From Streptomyces sp. TP-A0356 (GTDB lineage: Bacteria > Actinomycetota > Actinomycetes > Streptomycetales > Streptomycetaceae), in contig NZ_BBZJ01000013.1 in NCBI RefSeq assembly GCF_001417775.1, positions 186,001 to 250,000 on the forward strand: 64,000 nt of DNA, in the 5' to 3' direction. The notes below the pieces were generated by a model. That model worked only from the letters and a program-made list of their open reading frames with translations. It searched no databases and was not told where the DNA came from. Shown here piece after piece: positions 48,235 to 57,425 of the stretch (positions are counted from its first letter, which is position 1; every line of letters begins with the position of its first letter). Made by a program: the position numbers and the translations under genes.

Positions 48235-49251
48235 CTACTCCCGTCCCGCCGACGCGAAGGTCATGTCCGGGTAGCGGTCGCCTGCGACCTTGGCCGCGAT
48301 CGGTTCCAGGAGGGCCAGTTCTTCGGCCGTCAGGACGATCCGCGTCGCCGCCACGTTCTCCTCGACCCGCGAGCGCTTGGTCGTGCCCGGGATCGGGACG
48401 ACCGGCAGGCCGTGGACCGTGGCCTGCTGCTGCACCCACGCCAGCGCGATCTGCGCCGGAGAGGCGCCATGGGCCTCGGCCACCGCCCGGATCGGTTCCA
48501 GGAGCACCACGTTGGCGGCCGCGTTCTCGCCGGTGAAGCGGGGCATCGTACGGCGGAAGTCCTGGTCCGTGAGGTCGGTGTCCGCGTTGGCGAAGGAGCC
48601 CGTGAGGAAGCCCCGGCCGAGGGGCGAGTACGGCACCAGCGCCACACCCAGCTCCTTGGCGGCCGACACCACGTGCGCCTCGATGTCCCGGCTGAACAGC
48701 GACCACTCCGACTGCACGGCGGCGATCGGGTGGACGGCCTGGGCCGCGCGCAGTTCGCCGGCCGTGACCTCGCTGAGCCCGAGGTGCTTGACCTTGCCCT
48801 CGCGCACCAGCTCCGCCATGGCGGCGACGGCCTCCTCGATCGGCACGTTCACATCGCGGCGGTGCATGTAGTAGAGGTCGATCACGTCGACGTCCAGGCG
48901 CTTGAGGCTCGCCTCGACGCACTGCCGGATGTACGGCGGGTCATTGCGGATGATCCGCTTCATCGGGTCGTCCGGCGAGGTCGAGATCGCGAACTTCGTG
49001 GCGATGACCACCTCGTCCCGGTGCTCCTTGAAGAACGGCGACAGGAACTTCTCGTTCTCCCCGGCGCCGTACGCGTCCGCCGTGTCGTACAGCGTGACGC
49101 CCGCCTCCAGCGCTCGCTCCAGGGTGGCGCGCGACTCCCCGGCGTCCGCGGGGCCGTACGCCCAGCTCATGCCCATGCAGCCGAGTCCCTGCACGCCCAC
49201 CTCGGGGCCCTCGCCGCCGAGCTGTACCTTCGCGATCCTGCTGTCCGTCAT
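48235..49251 (-). CDS. Aldo/keto reductase
   Basis: A 338-residue TIM-barrel NADPH reductase: GLGCMGMSWAYGPA, LYDTADAYGAGENEKF (active-site Asp and Tyr), VVIATKFAI (Lys), LYYMHRRD (His), and cofactor loop IPGTTKRSRVEENVAA. It reduces aldehydes or ketones. It follows a MerR-type regulator with a one-base overlap of stop and start (TGATG), so it is co-transcribed and probably controlled by that protein. Confidence 0.93.
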   Translation of the reverse strand: MTDSRIAKVQLGGEGPEVGVQGLGCMGMSWAYGPADAGESRATLERALEAGVTLYDTADAYGAGENEKFLSPFFKEHRDEVVIATKFAISTSPDDPMKRIIRNDPPYIRQCVEASLKRLDVDVIDLYYMHRRDVNVPIEEAVAAMAELVREGKVKHLGLSEVTAGELRAAQAVHPIAAVQSEWSLFSRDIEAHVVSAAKELGVALVPYSPLGRGFLTGSFANADTDLTDQDFRRTMPRFTGENAAANVVLLEPIRAVAEAHGASPAQIALAWVQQQATVHGLPVVPIPGTTKRSRVEENVAATRIVLTAEELALLEPIAAKVAGDRYPDMTFASAGRE

Positions 49252-49724
49252 CAGGGCCTCTCCGACGCCAGGGCGTGCCCGGCGTCCGCGTAGAAATCGA
49301 TCTTGCGGTTGAGCACCGCGAGCGTGTCCTGGAGCTCCGCGATCCGGGCGAGCACGTCCCGACGGGTCGCCTCCAGGAGTTCGTACCGGTCGCGGTACGT
49401 GTGGTCTCCGGCGCGGACCAGCTCCGCGTAGCGCACCATGTCGGCGACGGGCATGCCGGTGAGCCGGAGCTTGCCGACGAGGTCGAGCCAGTTCAGGTCG
49501 GCATTGCAGTAGCGGCGCTGGCCGGTGTGCGAGCGGTCCACGTGCGGCATCAGCCCGATCCGCTCGTACCAGCGCAGGGTGTGCGCCGTCAGACCGGTGA
49601 AGGCGACGACCTCGCTGATCGTGTAGCTGTCCTGCCCGTCGGGGCGGGGGTGCGGCTGGGGCGTGGCGGAGCAGACGTCGGTCCCGTTTCCGGCCGCTTC
49701 GGTCAAGGTCTCCATCACCGTCAT
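49251..49724 (-). CDS. MerR family transcriptional regulator
   Basis: A 157-residue MerR protein. The N-terminal 30 residues are polar; then SYTISEVVAFTGLTAHTLRW (HTH) and YERIGLMPHVDRSHTGQRRY, followed by a coiled-coil helix (ARIAELQDTLAVLNRKIDFY). No Cys-rich metal site is seen, so it is of the organic or redox ligand type. It overlaps the aldo/keto reductase gene. The ATG at 49724 is used; the frame upstream is open but non-coding. A perfect palindrome lies 18 bp upstream. Confidence 0.9.
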   Translation of the reverse strand: MTVMETLTEAAGNGTDVCSATPQPHPRPDGQDSYTISEVVAFTGLTAHTLRWYERIGLMPHVDRSHTGQRRYCNADLNWLDLVGKLRLTGMPVADMVRYAELVRAGDHTYRDRYELLEATRRDVLARIAELQDTLAVLNRKIDFYADAGHALASERP

Positions 49725-49741
49725 GACCACCACGCTAAAAC

Positions 49742-49759
49742 CTTGGAGTGCACTCCAAG
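49742..49759. promoter_or_regulatory. Perfect 18-bp palindrome (MerR operator)
   Basis: CTTGGAGTGCACTCCAAG, typical of MerR-type spacer operators, is located between merR and the divergent acetyltransferase gene. Confidence 0.75.
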
Positions 49760-49817
49760 CAAGCGGAATCAGGTGAAAATACCGGGCCGCGCACAGAAGG
49801 GCCCTAGCATGCGCGCC

Positions 49818-50288
49818 ATGAGTCTCGTACGCCGGGCGGTGCCCGAGGACGCGGAAGAAGTGCTGCGACTGCGCCAGGTGATGCTCGATTCCGTCTTCTC
49901 CGCGAGCTCCGGCACGCAGTGGCACGCGGAGTCCCTGCCGACGGTACGCCGTCGGCTCGCCGATCCGGACGGCGACTTCGCGGCCTTCGTGATCGACCAT
50001 CCCGAGCGGCCGGCGGCGCTGGCGGCGCTGGTGGCCGGGACGATCGAGTACCGGATCGGCAGGACGGGCAATCCGCACGGGAGGGTGGGGCACGTCTTCA
50101 GCGTCGCCACCGACCCCGACGCGCGCCGCCGCGGCTACGCCCGCGCCTGTATGGAGACGCTGCTGGACTGGTTCCGCGAGCAGGACGTCCGGCAGGTCGA
50201 CCTGAACGCGTCGGCGCAGGCCGAGCCGCTGTACGCGTCGCTGGGCTTCGTCCGCAAGCCCGACCCCTCGATGCGCCTGCAGCTGTGA
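49818..50288 (+). CDS. GNAT family N-acetyltransferase
   Basis: A 156-residue acetyltransferase: N-terminal VRRAVPEDAEEVLRLRQVML, acetyl-CoA loop DARRRGYARACMETLLDW after HVFSVATDP, and QAEPLYASLGFVRKPDPSM. ATG 49818 fits the family start; ATG 49809 adds three residues. It lies 20 bp before the serine hydrolase gene in the same direction, perhaps an operon. Confidence 0.88.
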   Translation: MSLVRRAVPEDAEEVLRLRQVMLDSVFSASSGTQWHAESLPTVRRRLADPDGDFAAFVIDHPERPAALAALVAGTIEYRIGRTGNPHGRVGHVFSVATDPDARRRGYARACMETLLDWFREQDVRQVDLNASAQAEPLYASLGFVRKPDPSMRLQL

Positions 50289-50307
50289 GCCGCATAGGCT
50301 CGTACAC

Positions 50308-51126
50308 ATGTCCCTGCAGAGCCTGGCGCTGATCGAGAACTGGCCCGTCCCCACCGCCGCCGCGTCGGTCGTCCGCGCGGACGGCACCGTGCTGGGCAGC
50401 CACGGTCCGGTGGACCAGCGCTTCCCGCTGGCCTCGGTCACCAAGCCGCTCGCCGCGTATGCCGTGCTCGTCGCCTACGAGGAGGGCGCGATCGAGCTGG
50501 ACGAGCCCGCCGGGCCATCCGGCTCCACGGTCCGTCACCTCCTCGCGCACACCTCGGGGCTGGCCTTCGACGAGCACCGGGTGATGGCGGCGCCAGGTGA
50601 GCGGCGGCTGTACTCGAACGCCGGGTTCGAGGTGCTCGGCGACCACGTGGCGAAGGCGACCGACATCCCGTTCGCCGAGTACGCGCGCCAGGCGGTCCTC
50701 GAACCGCTCGGCATGACCGCCACGAGCCTGGAGGGCTCCCCCGCCAAGGACGGCGTCTCGACGGTCTCGGACCTCGTGCGGTTCGCCGCGGAGGTGCAGG
50801 CCCCGCGGCTGCTGGATCCGCGGACGGTGGCCGAGGCCATGACCGTGCAGTTCCCGGGCACGAAGGGCGTGCTGCCCGGCTACGGGCACCAGAGCCCCAA
50901 CGACTGGGGGCTCGGCTTCGAGATCCGCGGCGCCAAGTCGCCGCACTGGACCGGGGGTTCCTCCTCGCCCAGGACCTTCGGCCACTTCGGGCAGTCGGGT
51001 ACGTTCCTGTGGCTCGACCCCGACGCGGGGGCGGCCTGTGTGGCACTGACGGACCGGGCGTTCGGGCCGTGGGCGATCGAGGCGTGGCCGCTGTTCACCG
51101 ACGCGGTGCTGGCGGAGTTGCCCTAG
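50308..51126 (+). CDS. Serine hydrolase of the beta-lactamase/class C fold
   Basis: A 272-residue protein with all three motifs of the family: SxxK as LASVTKPLAAYA, YxN as RLYSNAGFEVL, and HxG as FGHFGQSGTFLW. There is no signal peptide, so it is cytoplasmic and more likely an esterase or peptidase than an antibiotic-resistance enzyme. Stop codons of this gene and the convergent pirin overlap. Confidence 0.9.
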   Translation: MSLQSLALIENWPVPTAAASVVRADGTVLGSHGPVDQRFPLASVTKPLAAYAVLVAYEEGAIELDEPAGPSGSTVRHLLAHTSGLAFDEHRVMAAPGERRLYSNAGFEVLGDHVAKATDIPFAEYARQAVLEPLGMTATSLEGSPAKDGVSTVSDLVRFAAEVQAPRLLDPRTVAEAMTVQFPGTKGVLPGYGHQSPNDWGLGFEIRGAKSPHWTGGSSSPRTFGHFGQSGTFLWLDPDAGAACVALTDRAFGPWAIEAWPLFTDAVLAELP

Positions 51127-51776
51127 GCGGCCATCTCCCACATCAACAGCTCCGCCCCTGTCACCGCCACCGCCTCGATGTCCTTCGCGTCCGTGATCCG
51201 CGCCGCGTCCCCCGGCCCCAACTCCTCGCCGTCCAGCCGCGCTTCGCCGCGCACCACATGGACGTAGACGTACGGCGCGTCCGGCACCGCCGTGCGCTCC
51301 CCCGGCGCCAGACGGCGCACGTGGAGCATCGCGCCCGCCTCCGGCACCGCGTACGGCGTGGAGTCCGCGATGCCGTGGACCACCTCGTACCCGGGGTCGC
51401 CGCCCGGGCGCAGGGGGGCCAGCCACATCTGGACGAAGACCAGCGGCACGTCGGCGTCGTTGCGCTCCACGTGGCGCACGCCGCCGGCCGCGCTCAGGCG
51501 CTGGACGTCGCCGGGGCGGACCACCGACGTGTGGCCCGTGGAGTCGCGATGGGTCAGCTCGCCCTCCACCACCCATGTGACGATCTCGGTATGGCTGTGC
51601 GGATGCTCGTCGAAGCCGACCCCGGGTGCGAGCCGCTCCTCGTTGCAGGCGATCACCGCGCCGAAGCGGAGGTTGTCCGGGTCGTAGTGCGGGCCGAAGC
51701 TGAGGGCGTGCAGGGACTCGATCCCGGCGGCCGGGTCCCCTCCGCGGTAGCGCTCGCCGGCGCTCCGTACGTCCAT
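51123..51776 (-). CDS. Pirin family protein
   Basis: A 217-residue bicupin. The N-terminal cupin metal site is GFDEHPHSHTEIVTWVVEGE (His residues), followed by HVERNDADVPLVFVQMWLAP. Pirins bind Fe and act as quercetinases or transcription cofactors; the exact role here is unknown. ATG 51776 (GTG 51779 also possible). It is convergent with the serine hydrolase. Confidence 0.92.
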   Translation of the reverse strand: MDVRSAGERYRGGDPAAGIESLHALSFGPHYDPDNLRFGAVIACNEERLAPGVGFDEHPHSHTEIVTWVVEGELTHRDSTGHTSVVRPGDVQRLSAAGGVRHVERNDADVPLVFVQMWLAPLRPGGDPGYEVVHGIADSTPYAVPEAGAMLHVRRLAPGERTAVPDAPYVYVHVVRGEARLDGEELGPGDAARITDAKDIEAVAVTGAELLMWEMAA

Positions 51777-51859
51777 CACGCCCCCACCGTAACCCCGCGT
51801 CCGTCCCCCTCCGGGACCCGCGGCGCACGGTCCCGGCCCGATAAGGCAGTCTTGTCCCC

Positions 51860-53065
51860 GTGCCCGAACCCGAAGCCAGCAACACCGAACACGCAGCGCA
51901 CTCCCTCCATCCGCACTCCGCGACCCTGAAGCGGCTGGAGAAGTCGTCCGGGAGTCTCGCCGCGCAGGCCATCGCGCGCATGGACGAGACGCTGCCGTGG
52001 TACCGGGCGATGCCACCGGAGAACCGGTCCTGGATCGGGCTGGTGGCCCAGGCGGGCATCGCCGCGTTCACGGAGTGGTTCCGGCACCCGGACGCGCCCC
52101 AGGCCATCTCCACCGATGTGTTCGGTACGGCCCCCCGGGAGCTGACCCGGGCCATCACCCTGCGCCAGACCGTGGAGATGGTGCGGACGACCATCGAGGT
52201 CATGGAATCCGCCATCGACGAGGTGGCCGCTCCCGGCGACGAGTCCGTACTGCGCGAGGCACTCCTCGTCTACGCCCGTGAGATCGCCTTCGCCACCGCC
52301 CAGGTCTACGCCCAGGCCGCCGAGGCGCGGGGCGCCTGGGACGCCCGGCTGGAGTCGCTCGTCGTCAACGCCGTGCTGAGCGGGGAGGCCGACGAGGGGG
52401 CCGTCAGCCGGGCCGCCGCACTCGGCTGGAACTCACCCGAACATGTGTGTGTGGTGCTGGGTACGGCGCCCGACGGTGACAGCGAGTTGACGGTCGAGGC
52501 CATCCGGCGGGCCGCCCGGCACGCCAAGCTCCAGGTCCTCACGGGCGTGCTCGGGGACCGGCTCGTCGTGATCGCCGGGGGCAGCGACAACCCGCTCGCC
52601 GTCGCCAGGTCCCTCATCGGGCCGTTCGCCGCCGGACCCGTCGTCGCCGGTCCGATCGTGCCCGATCTGCTCGCCGGGACCCGCTCCGCGCAGGCCGCCG
52701 CCGCGGGCCTCAAGGCGTGTTCTGCCTGGCAGGACGCACCGCGGCCGGTGCTGGCCGACGATCTGCTCCCGGAGCGCGCGATCGCCGGTGATCCGGGCGC
52801 ACGCGAGCAGTTGGTGGAGGAGATCTACAGACCGCTGGAGGAGGCGGGCTCGGCACTCCTGGAGACCCTGAGCGTGTATCTGGAGCAGGCGTCCAGTCTC
52901 GAAGGGGCGGCCCGGATGCTCTTCGTTCACCCGAACACCGTGCGCTACCGGCTCCGACGTGTGACTGACGTCACCGGTTGGTCGCCGTCTGATGTACGCT
53001 CCGCGTTCACGTTGCGGATCGCCCTGATCCTGGGGCGGCTGACCGAGGGCGATCCCCAGACCTAG
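51860..53065 (+). CDS. fasR: Transcriptional activator of the fatty-acid synthase operon, PucR/CdaR-type
   Basis: A 401-residue regulator. The C-terminus has the PucR helix-turn-helix (SLEGAARMLFVHPNTVRYRL), and the middle is a GGDEF-like/PucR ligand region. It is immediately upstream of fabD-fabH-acpP-fabF. The corresponding gene of S. coelicolor is FasR, which activates this operon. GTG 51860 has no Shine-Dalgarno and may be leaderless. Confidence 0.9.
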   Translation: MPEPEASNTEHAAHSLHPHSATLKRLEKSSGSLAAQAIARMDETLPWYRAMPPENRSWIGLVAQAGIAAFTEWFRHPDAPQAISTDVFGTAPRELTRAITLRQTVEMVRTTIEVMESAIDEVAAPGDESVLREALLVYAREIAFATAQVYAQAAEARGAWDARLESLVVNAVLSGEADEGAVSRAAALGWNSPEHVCVVLGTAPDGDSELTVEAIRRAARHAKLQVLTGVLGDRLVVIAGGSDNPLAVARSLIGPFAAGPVVAGPIVPDLLAGTRSAQAAAAGLKACSAWQDAPRPVLADDLLPERAIAGDPGAREQLVEEIYRPLEEAGSALLETLSVYLEQASSLEGAARMLFVHPNTVRYRLRRVTDVTGWSPSDVRSAFTLRIALILGRLTEGDPQT

Positions 53066-53148
53066 TCTTTTGTCGGGGGCCCACAAAACCCCCTGCTGTT
53101 CTTCGTCCCTGTCCCCACGGGCGGCGTCGGCCGTCCCCAAGAGAGAGT

Positions 53149-54069
53149 GTGAGAGTGCTCGTACTCGTCGCTCCCGGCCAGGGCGCCCAGACGCCCGGCT
53201 TCCTGACCCCCTGGCTCGATCTCCCCGGTGCCGCCGACCGCATCGCCGCCTGGTCGGACGCCATCGGGCTCGACCTCGCCCACTACGGCACGCAGGCCGA
53301 CGCCGACGCCATCCGGGACACCGCCGTGGCCCAGCCGTTGCTGGTCGCCGCCGGACTGCTGTCCGCCGCGGCACTCGGTGACATCGTCCCCGGCGCGGTC
53401 GCCGGTCACAGCGTCGGTGAGATCACCGCCGCGGCGTTCGCGGGGGTCCTCGACGACACGGCAGCGCTGACGCTCGTCCGCCGACGGGGCGTGGCCATGG
53501 CCGACGCCGCCGCCATCACGCCCACGGGCATGTCGGCCCTGCTCGGTGGCGACCCGGAGACGACGATCCCGCACCTGGAGAAGCTGGGCCTGACCCCGGC
53601 GAACGTGAACGGCGCCGGGCAGATCGTGGCCGCCGGCACCCTGGAGCAGCTCGCCGATCTGGAGGGGAACAAGCCCGAGGGCGTGCGCCGCGTGGTCGCG
53701 CTGAAGGTGGCCGGGGCGTTCCACACCCATCACATGGCTCCCGCGGTCGACACCCTCGCACAGGCCGCCGAGGCGCTGACGCCCTCCGACCCGAGGGTCA
53801 CCTACGTCTCGAACAAGGACGGGCAGGCCGTCACCACCGGCCCCGAGGTGCTGCAGCGCCTGGTCGGCCAGGTCGCGAACCCGGTCCGCTGGGACCTGTG
53901 CATGGAGACCTTCGAGAAGCTGGGCGCGACCGCGCTGATCGAGGTGTGCCCCGGCGGCACCCTGACCGGCATCGCCAAGCGTGCGCTGCCGGGTGTCGCG
54001 ACCCTGGCACTGAAGACCCCCGACGACCTCGACGCGGCTCGCGACCTCATCGCCGAGCACAGCGCCTGA
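53149..54069 (+). CDS. fabD: Malonyl-CoA:ACP transacylase
   Basis: A 306-residue FabD that loads malonyl from CoA to ACP for fatty-acid synthesis (and can serve polyketide synthases in Streptomyces). The active-site elbow GHSVGEITAAAF has Ser88, and FHTHHM carries the catalytic His. The N-terminus VLVLVAPGQGAQTPGF holds the oxyanion Gln. GTG 53149. First gene of the operon, with 16 bp to fabH. Confidence 0.96.
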   Translation: MRVLVLVAPGQGAQTPGFLTPWLDLPGAADRIAAWSDAIGLDLAHYGTQADADAIRDTAVAQPLLVAAGLLSAAALGDIVPGAVAGHSVGEITAAAFAGVLDDTAALTLVRRRGVAMADAAAITPTGMSALLGGDPETTIPHLEKLGLTPANVNGAGQIVAAGTLEQLADLEGNKPEGVRRVVALKVAGAFHTHHMAPAVDTLAQAAEALTPSDPRVTYVSNKDGQAVTTGPEVLQRLVGQVANPVRWDLCMETFEKLGATALIEVCPGGTLTGIAKRALPGVATLALKTPDDLDAARDLIAEHSA

Positions 54070-54085
54070 TTAGGAGCCCGAGAGC

Positions 54086-55117
54086 ATGTCGAAGATCAAG
54101 GCACGGAAGGGCGCTCCGTACGCGCGGATCCTCGGCGTCGGCGGCTACCGCCCGGTCCGGGTGGTTCCCAACGACGTGATCCTGGAAAAGATCGACTCCT
54201 CCGACGAGTGGATCCGCTCCCGCTCCGGCATCGAGACCCGGCACTGGGCGAACGACGAGGAGACCGTCGCCGCGATGTCGATCGAGGCGGCCGGCAAGGC
54301 GATCGCCGACGCGGGGATCACCGCGGAGCAGATCGGCGCGGTCGTCGTCTCCACCGTCTCGCACTTCAGCCAGACCCCGGCCATCGCCACCGAGATCGCC
54401 GACAAGCTCGGTACGAACAAGGCCGCGGCCTTCGACATCTCGGCCGGCTGCGCGGGCTTCGGCTACGGCCTCACGCTCGCCAAGGGCATGATCGTCGAGG
54501 GCTCGGCGGAGTATGTGCTCGTCATCGGCGTGGAGCGCCTGTCCGACCTGACCGACCTGGAGGACCGGGCCACCGCCTTCCTGTTCGGCGACGGCGCGGG
54601 CGCCGTCGTGGTGGGCCCCTCCGAGGAGCCGCACATCGGCCCCACCGTGTGGGGCTCGGAGGGCGACAAGTCCGAGACCATCAAGCAGACCGTGCCGTGG
54701 AACGAATTCCGGCTCGGCGATGTCTCCAACCTCCCGCTCGACAGCGAGGGCAACGTCAAGTTCCCCGCGATCACGCAGGAGGGCCAAGCGGTGTTCCGCT
54801 GGGCCGTGTTCGAGATGGCGAAGGTCGCCCAGCAGGCGCTGGACGCGGCCGGGATCACCGCGAACGACCTGGACGTCTTCATCCCGCACCAGGCGAACGT
54901 GCGGATCATCGACTCGATGGTGAAGACTCTCAAGCTGCCGGAACACGTCACGGTCGCCCGGGACGTGCGTACCACCGGCAACACCTCGGCCGCCTCGATC
55001 CCGCTCGCGATGGAGCGGCTCCTGGCGACCGGCGAGGCGAAGAGCGGCGACACCGCGCTCGTCATCGGCTTCGGGGCGGGTCTCGTGTACGCCGCGTCGG
55101 TCGTTACTCTCCCCTAG
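54086..55117 (+). CDS. fabH: Beta-ketoacyl-ACP synthase III
   Basis: A 343-residue KASIII that condenses branched or acetyl starter CoA with malonyl-ACP. The triad is Cys122 (ISAGCAGF), His in FIPHQANVR and Asn in TTGNTSAAS. In Streptomyces it sets iso/anteiso starter choice. ATG 54086 follows TAGGAG. A hairpin at 55125-55147 lies after the stop, before acpP. Confidence 0.96.
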   Translation: MSKIKARKGAPYARILGVGGYRPVRVVPNDVILEKIDSSDEWIRSRSGIETRHWANDEETVAAMSIEAAGKAIADAGITAEQIGAVVVSTVSHFSQTPAIATEIADKLGTNKAAAFDISAGCAGFGYGLTLAKGMIVEGSAEYVLVIGVERLSDLTDLEDRATAFLFGDGAGAVVVGPSEEPHIGPTVWGSEGDKSETIKQTVPWNEFRLGDVSNLPLDSEGNVKFPAITQEGQAVFRWAVFEMAKVAQQALDAAGITANDLDVFIPHQANVRIIDSMVKTLKLPEHVTVARDVRTTGNTSAASIPLAMERLLATGEAKSGDTALVIGFGAGLVYAASVVTLP

Positions 55118-55124
55118 GCACTCC

Positions 55125-55147
55125 GTGCCGGATCATGCGTCCGGCAC
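55125..55147 (+). terminator. Stem-loop between fabH and acpP (attenuator-like)
   Basis: GTGCCGGA pairs with TCCGGCAC around a 7-base loop. As acpP continues the operon, this may be a processing or partial termination signal that adjusts acpP level. Confidence 0.5.
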
Positions 55148-55219
55148 GGGCACCGCAGACACCTGCCGCTGACGCGGCGGGCGCCACACCCTCTGGATAT
55201 CTACGAAGGAGCGCCTGAC

Positions 55220-55468
55220 ATGGCCGCCACTCAGGAAGAGATCGTCGCCGGTCTCGCGGAGATCGTGAACGAGATCGCCGGGATCCCCACCGAGGACGTC
55301 CAGCTGGACAAGTCCTTCACCGACGACCTGGACGTCGACTCGCTGTCCATGGTCGAGGTGGTCGTCGCCGCCGAGGAGCGCTTCGACGTCAAGATCCCGG
55401 ACGACGACGTCAAGAACCTCAAGACCGTCGGTGACGCCGCCGACTACATCCTCAAGCACCAGGCCTGA
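55220..55468 (+). CDS. acpP: Acyl carrier protein
   Basis: An 82-residue acidic ACP. The 4'-phosphopantetheine Ser41 lies in DDLDVDSLSMVEVV, and the C-terminus DYILKHQA is canonical. It carries the growing acyl chain. The ATG at 55220 follows AAGGAG. It lies between fabH and fabF in the operon. Confidence 0.97.
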   Translation: MAATQEEIVAGLAEIVNEIAGIPTEDVQLDKSFTDDLDVDSLSMVEVVVAAEERFDVKIPDDDVKNLKTVGDAADYILKHQA

Positions 55469-55499
55469 TCGACCGATCACCTGGGCAGACAGCCCGACG

Positions 55500-55516
55500 C
55501 CGGGCCCTGGGCCCGG
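55500..55516 (+). terminator. Short hairpin after acpP
   Basis: CCGGGCC and GGCCCGG flank a 3-base loop, in the 120-bp gap before fabF. Confidence 0.4.
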
Positions 55517-55588
55517 TCGTGGGGCCGTTGCCCCGCCACCCGGCGGTGGCGCCGCTTAATCCTCGTATCCGTTGGAGAAAGAATTCCC

Positions 55589-56860
55589 GTGAGCTCGACC
55601 AATCGCACCGTGGTCGTCACCGGTATCGGCGCAACCACACCGCTGGGTGGCGACGCGGCCTCTACCTGGGAGGGCCTGATCGCCGGCAAGTCCGGTGTCC
55701 GTGCCCTGGAGCAGGACTGGGCCGCCGAGCAGGCGGTCCGCATCGCGGCGCAGATCGCCGTGGATCCGTCCGAGGTCATCCCCCGGCCGCAGGCCCGCCG
55801 TCTGGACCGCTCGGCGCAGTTCGCGCTGATCGCGGCCAAGGAGGCCTGGGCCGACGCCGGTTTCACCGACAAGGCGGGCGAGGACCCGGCCATCGATCCC
55901 GACCGGCTGGGCGCGGTCATCGCCTCCGGCATCGGCGGTGTCACGACCCTCCTCGATCAGTACGACGTGCTGAAGGAGAAGGGCGTCCGCCGTGTCTCCC
56001 CGCACACCGTGCCGATGCTGATGCCGAACGGCCCGTCCGCCAACGTGGGCCTCGCCGTGGGCGCCCGCGCGGGTGTGCACACCCCGGTCTCCGCCTGCGC
56101 GTCGGGCGCCGAGGCCATTGGCTACGCCATCGAGATGATCCGCACCGGCCGCGCCGACGTCGTCGTCGCCGGCGGTACGGAGGCCGCGATCCACCCGCTG
56201 CCGATCGCCGCGTTCGGCAACATGATGGCGATGTCCAAGAACAACGACGACCCGCAGGGTGCCTCGCGTCCCTACGACACGGCCCGTGACGGCTTCGTGC
56301 TCGGAGAGGGCGCCGGTGTCCTGGTCCTGGAGTCGGCCGAGCACGCCGCCAAGCGCGGCGCCCGCGTCTACGCGGAAGCGGTCGGCCAGGGCATCTCCGC
56401 CGACAGCCACGACATCGTGCAGCCGGAGCCGGAGGGCCGCGGCATCTCCCACGCCCTGCAGAACCTGCTCGACAACACCGGTCTGGACCCGGCCGAGGTC
56501 GTGCACGTCAACGCGCACGCCACCTCCACGCCGGCCGGTGACGTGGCCGAGCTGAAGGCGCTGCGCAAGGTCTTCGGCGACGACACGGACCACATCGCGG
56601 TCTCGGCGACCAAGTCGATGACGGGTCATCTGCTTGGCGGTGCGGGCGGCGTGGAGTCGGTGGCGACCGTGCTCGCGCTGTACCACCGCGTCGCGCCGCC
56701 GACGATCAACGTCGAGAACCTCGACCCGGAGGCCGAGGCCAACGCCGACGTCGTCCGTGGCGAGGCCCGCAAACTGCCGGTCGAGGGCCGGATCGCCGCG
56801 CTGAACGACTCGTTCGGGTTCGGCGGGCACAACGTGGTGCTGGCGTTCCGCTCGGTCTGA
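55589..56860 (+). CDS. fabF: Beta-ketoacyl-ACP synthase II
   Basis: A 423-residue KAS II elongating acyl-ACP. The nucleophile Cys170 is in VSACASGAEAIG, with His motifs VNAHATSTPAGD and KSMTGHLLGGAGG. GTG 55589, with GGAG about twelve bases upstream. It closes the fab operon; a strong hairpin follows. Confidence 0.96.
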   Translation: MSSTNRTVVVTGIGATTPLGGDAASTWEGLIAGKSGVRALEQDWAAEQAVRIAAQIAVDPSEVIPRPQARRLDRSAQFALIAAKEAWADAGFTDKAGEDPAIDPDRLGAVIASGIGGVTTLLDQYDVLKEKGVRRVSPHTVPMLMPNGPSANVGLAVGARAGVHTPVSACASGAEAIGYAIEMIRTGRADVVVAGGTEAAIHPLPIAAFGNMMAMSKNNDDPQGASRPYDTARDGFVLGEGAGVLVLESAEHAAKRGARVYAEAVGQGISADSHDIVQPEPEGRGISHALQNLLDNTGLDPAEVVHVNAHATSTPAGDVAELKALRKVFGDDTDHIAVSATKSMTGHLLGGAGGVESVATVLALYHRVAPPTINVENLDPEAEANADVVRGEARKLPVEGRIAALNDSFGFGGHNVVLAFRSV

Positions 56861-56880
56861 CGGCAGCCTCTGTGACACAG

Positions 56881-56912
56881 GAAGGGCCCCCACCGCTCGG
56901 TGGGGGCCCTTC
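56881..56912. terminator. 15-bp perfect stem terminator, shared by fabF and DUF3145
   Basis: GAAGGGCCCCCACCG (56881-56895) is complementary to 56898-56912, between two convergent genes. Confidence 0.85.
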
Positions 56913-56930
56913 AGCACTCTTGAGGCGCTG

Positions 56931-57425
56931 TCAGACGACCTGGTGCAGCCACCGCACCGGCGCGCCCTCGCCCGCGTACCGGAACGGTTCCAGCTCGTCG
57001 TCCCACGGCTTGCCCAGCAGCTTGGCGAGTTCGGCCTCCAGTTCCGTCTCGCCGCGCTGCGAGCGGACCAGGGCGGCGCGCAGCCGGTCCTCGGGGATCA
57101 GGATGTCGCCGTGGATGCCGGTGACCGCGTGGAAGATGCCGAGGTCGGGGGTGCAGCTGTAGCGCTCGCCCTCGGCGGTCGGACACGGTTCCGCGGTGAC
57201 CTCGAAGCGCAGCAGCTGCCAGCCGCGCAGCGCGGAGGCGAGCTTGGAGGCGGTGCCGGCCTCGCCCTGCCAGGAGAACTCGGATCTCCAGGTGCCGGGT
57301 GCGGCGGGCTGCCGGATCCAGTCGAGGTTGACGCGCGTGCCCAGCACGCCCGCGACTGCCCACTCGACGTGCGGGCACAGTGCGCGTGGCGCGGAGTGCA
57401 CGTACAGGACTCCACGTGTCGTCAC
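56931..57425 (-). CDS. DUF3145 family protein
   Basis: A 164-residue actinobacterial protein of unknown function: RGVLYVHSAPRALCPHVEWA, then TWRSEFSWQGEAGTASKLAS and YAGEGAPVRWLHQVV. DUF3145 is conserved next to the fab operon in Streptomyces, which may mean a link to lipid metabolism, but no data here. GTG 57425 follows GGAGG. Confidence 0.92.
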   Translation of the reverse strand: MTTRGVLYVHSAPRALCPHVEWAVAGVLGTRVNLDWIRQPAAPGTWRSEFSWQGEAGTASKLASALRGWQLLRFEVTAEPCPTAEGERYSCTPDLGIFHAVTGIHGDILIPEDRLRAALVRSQRGETELEAELAKLLGKPWDDELEPFRYAGEGAPVRWLHQVV

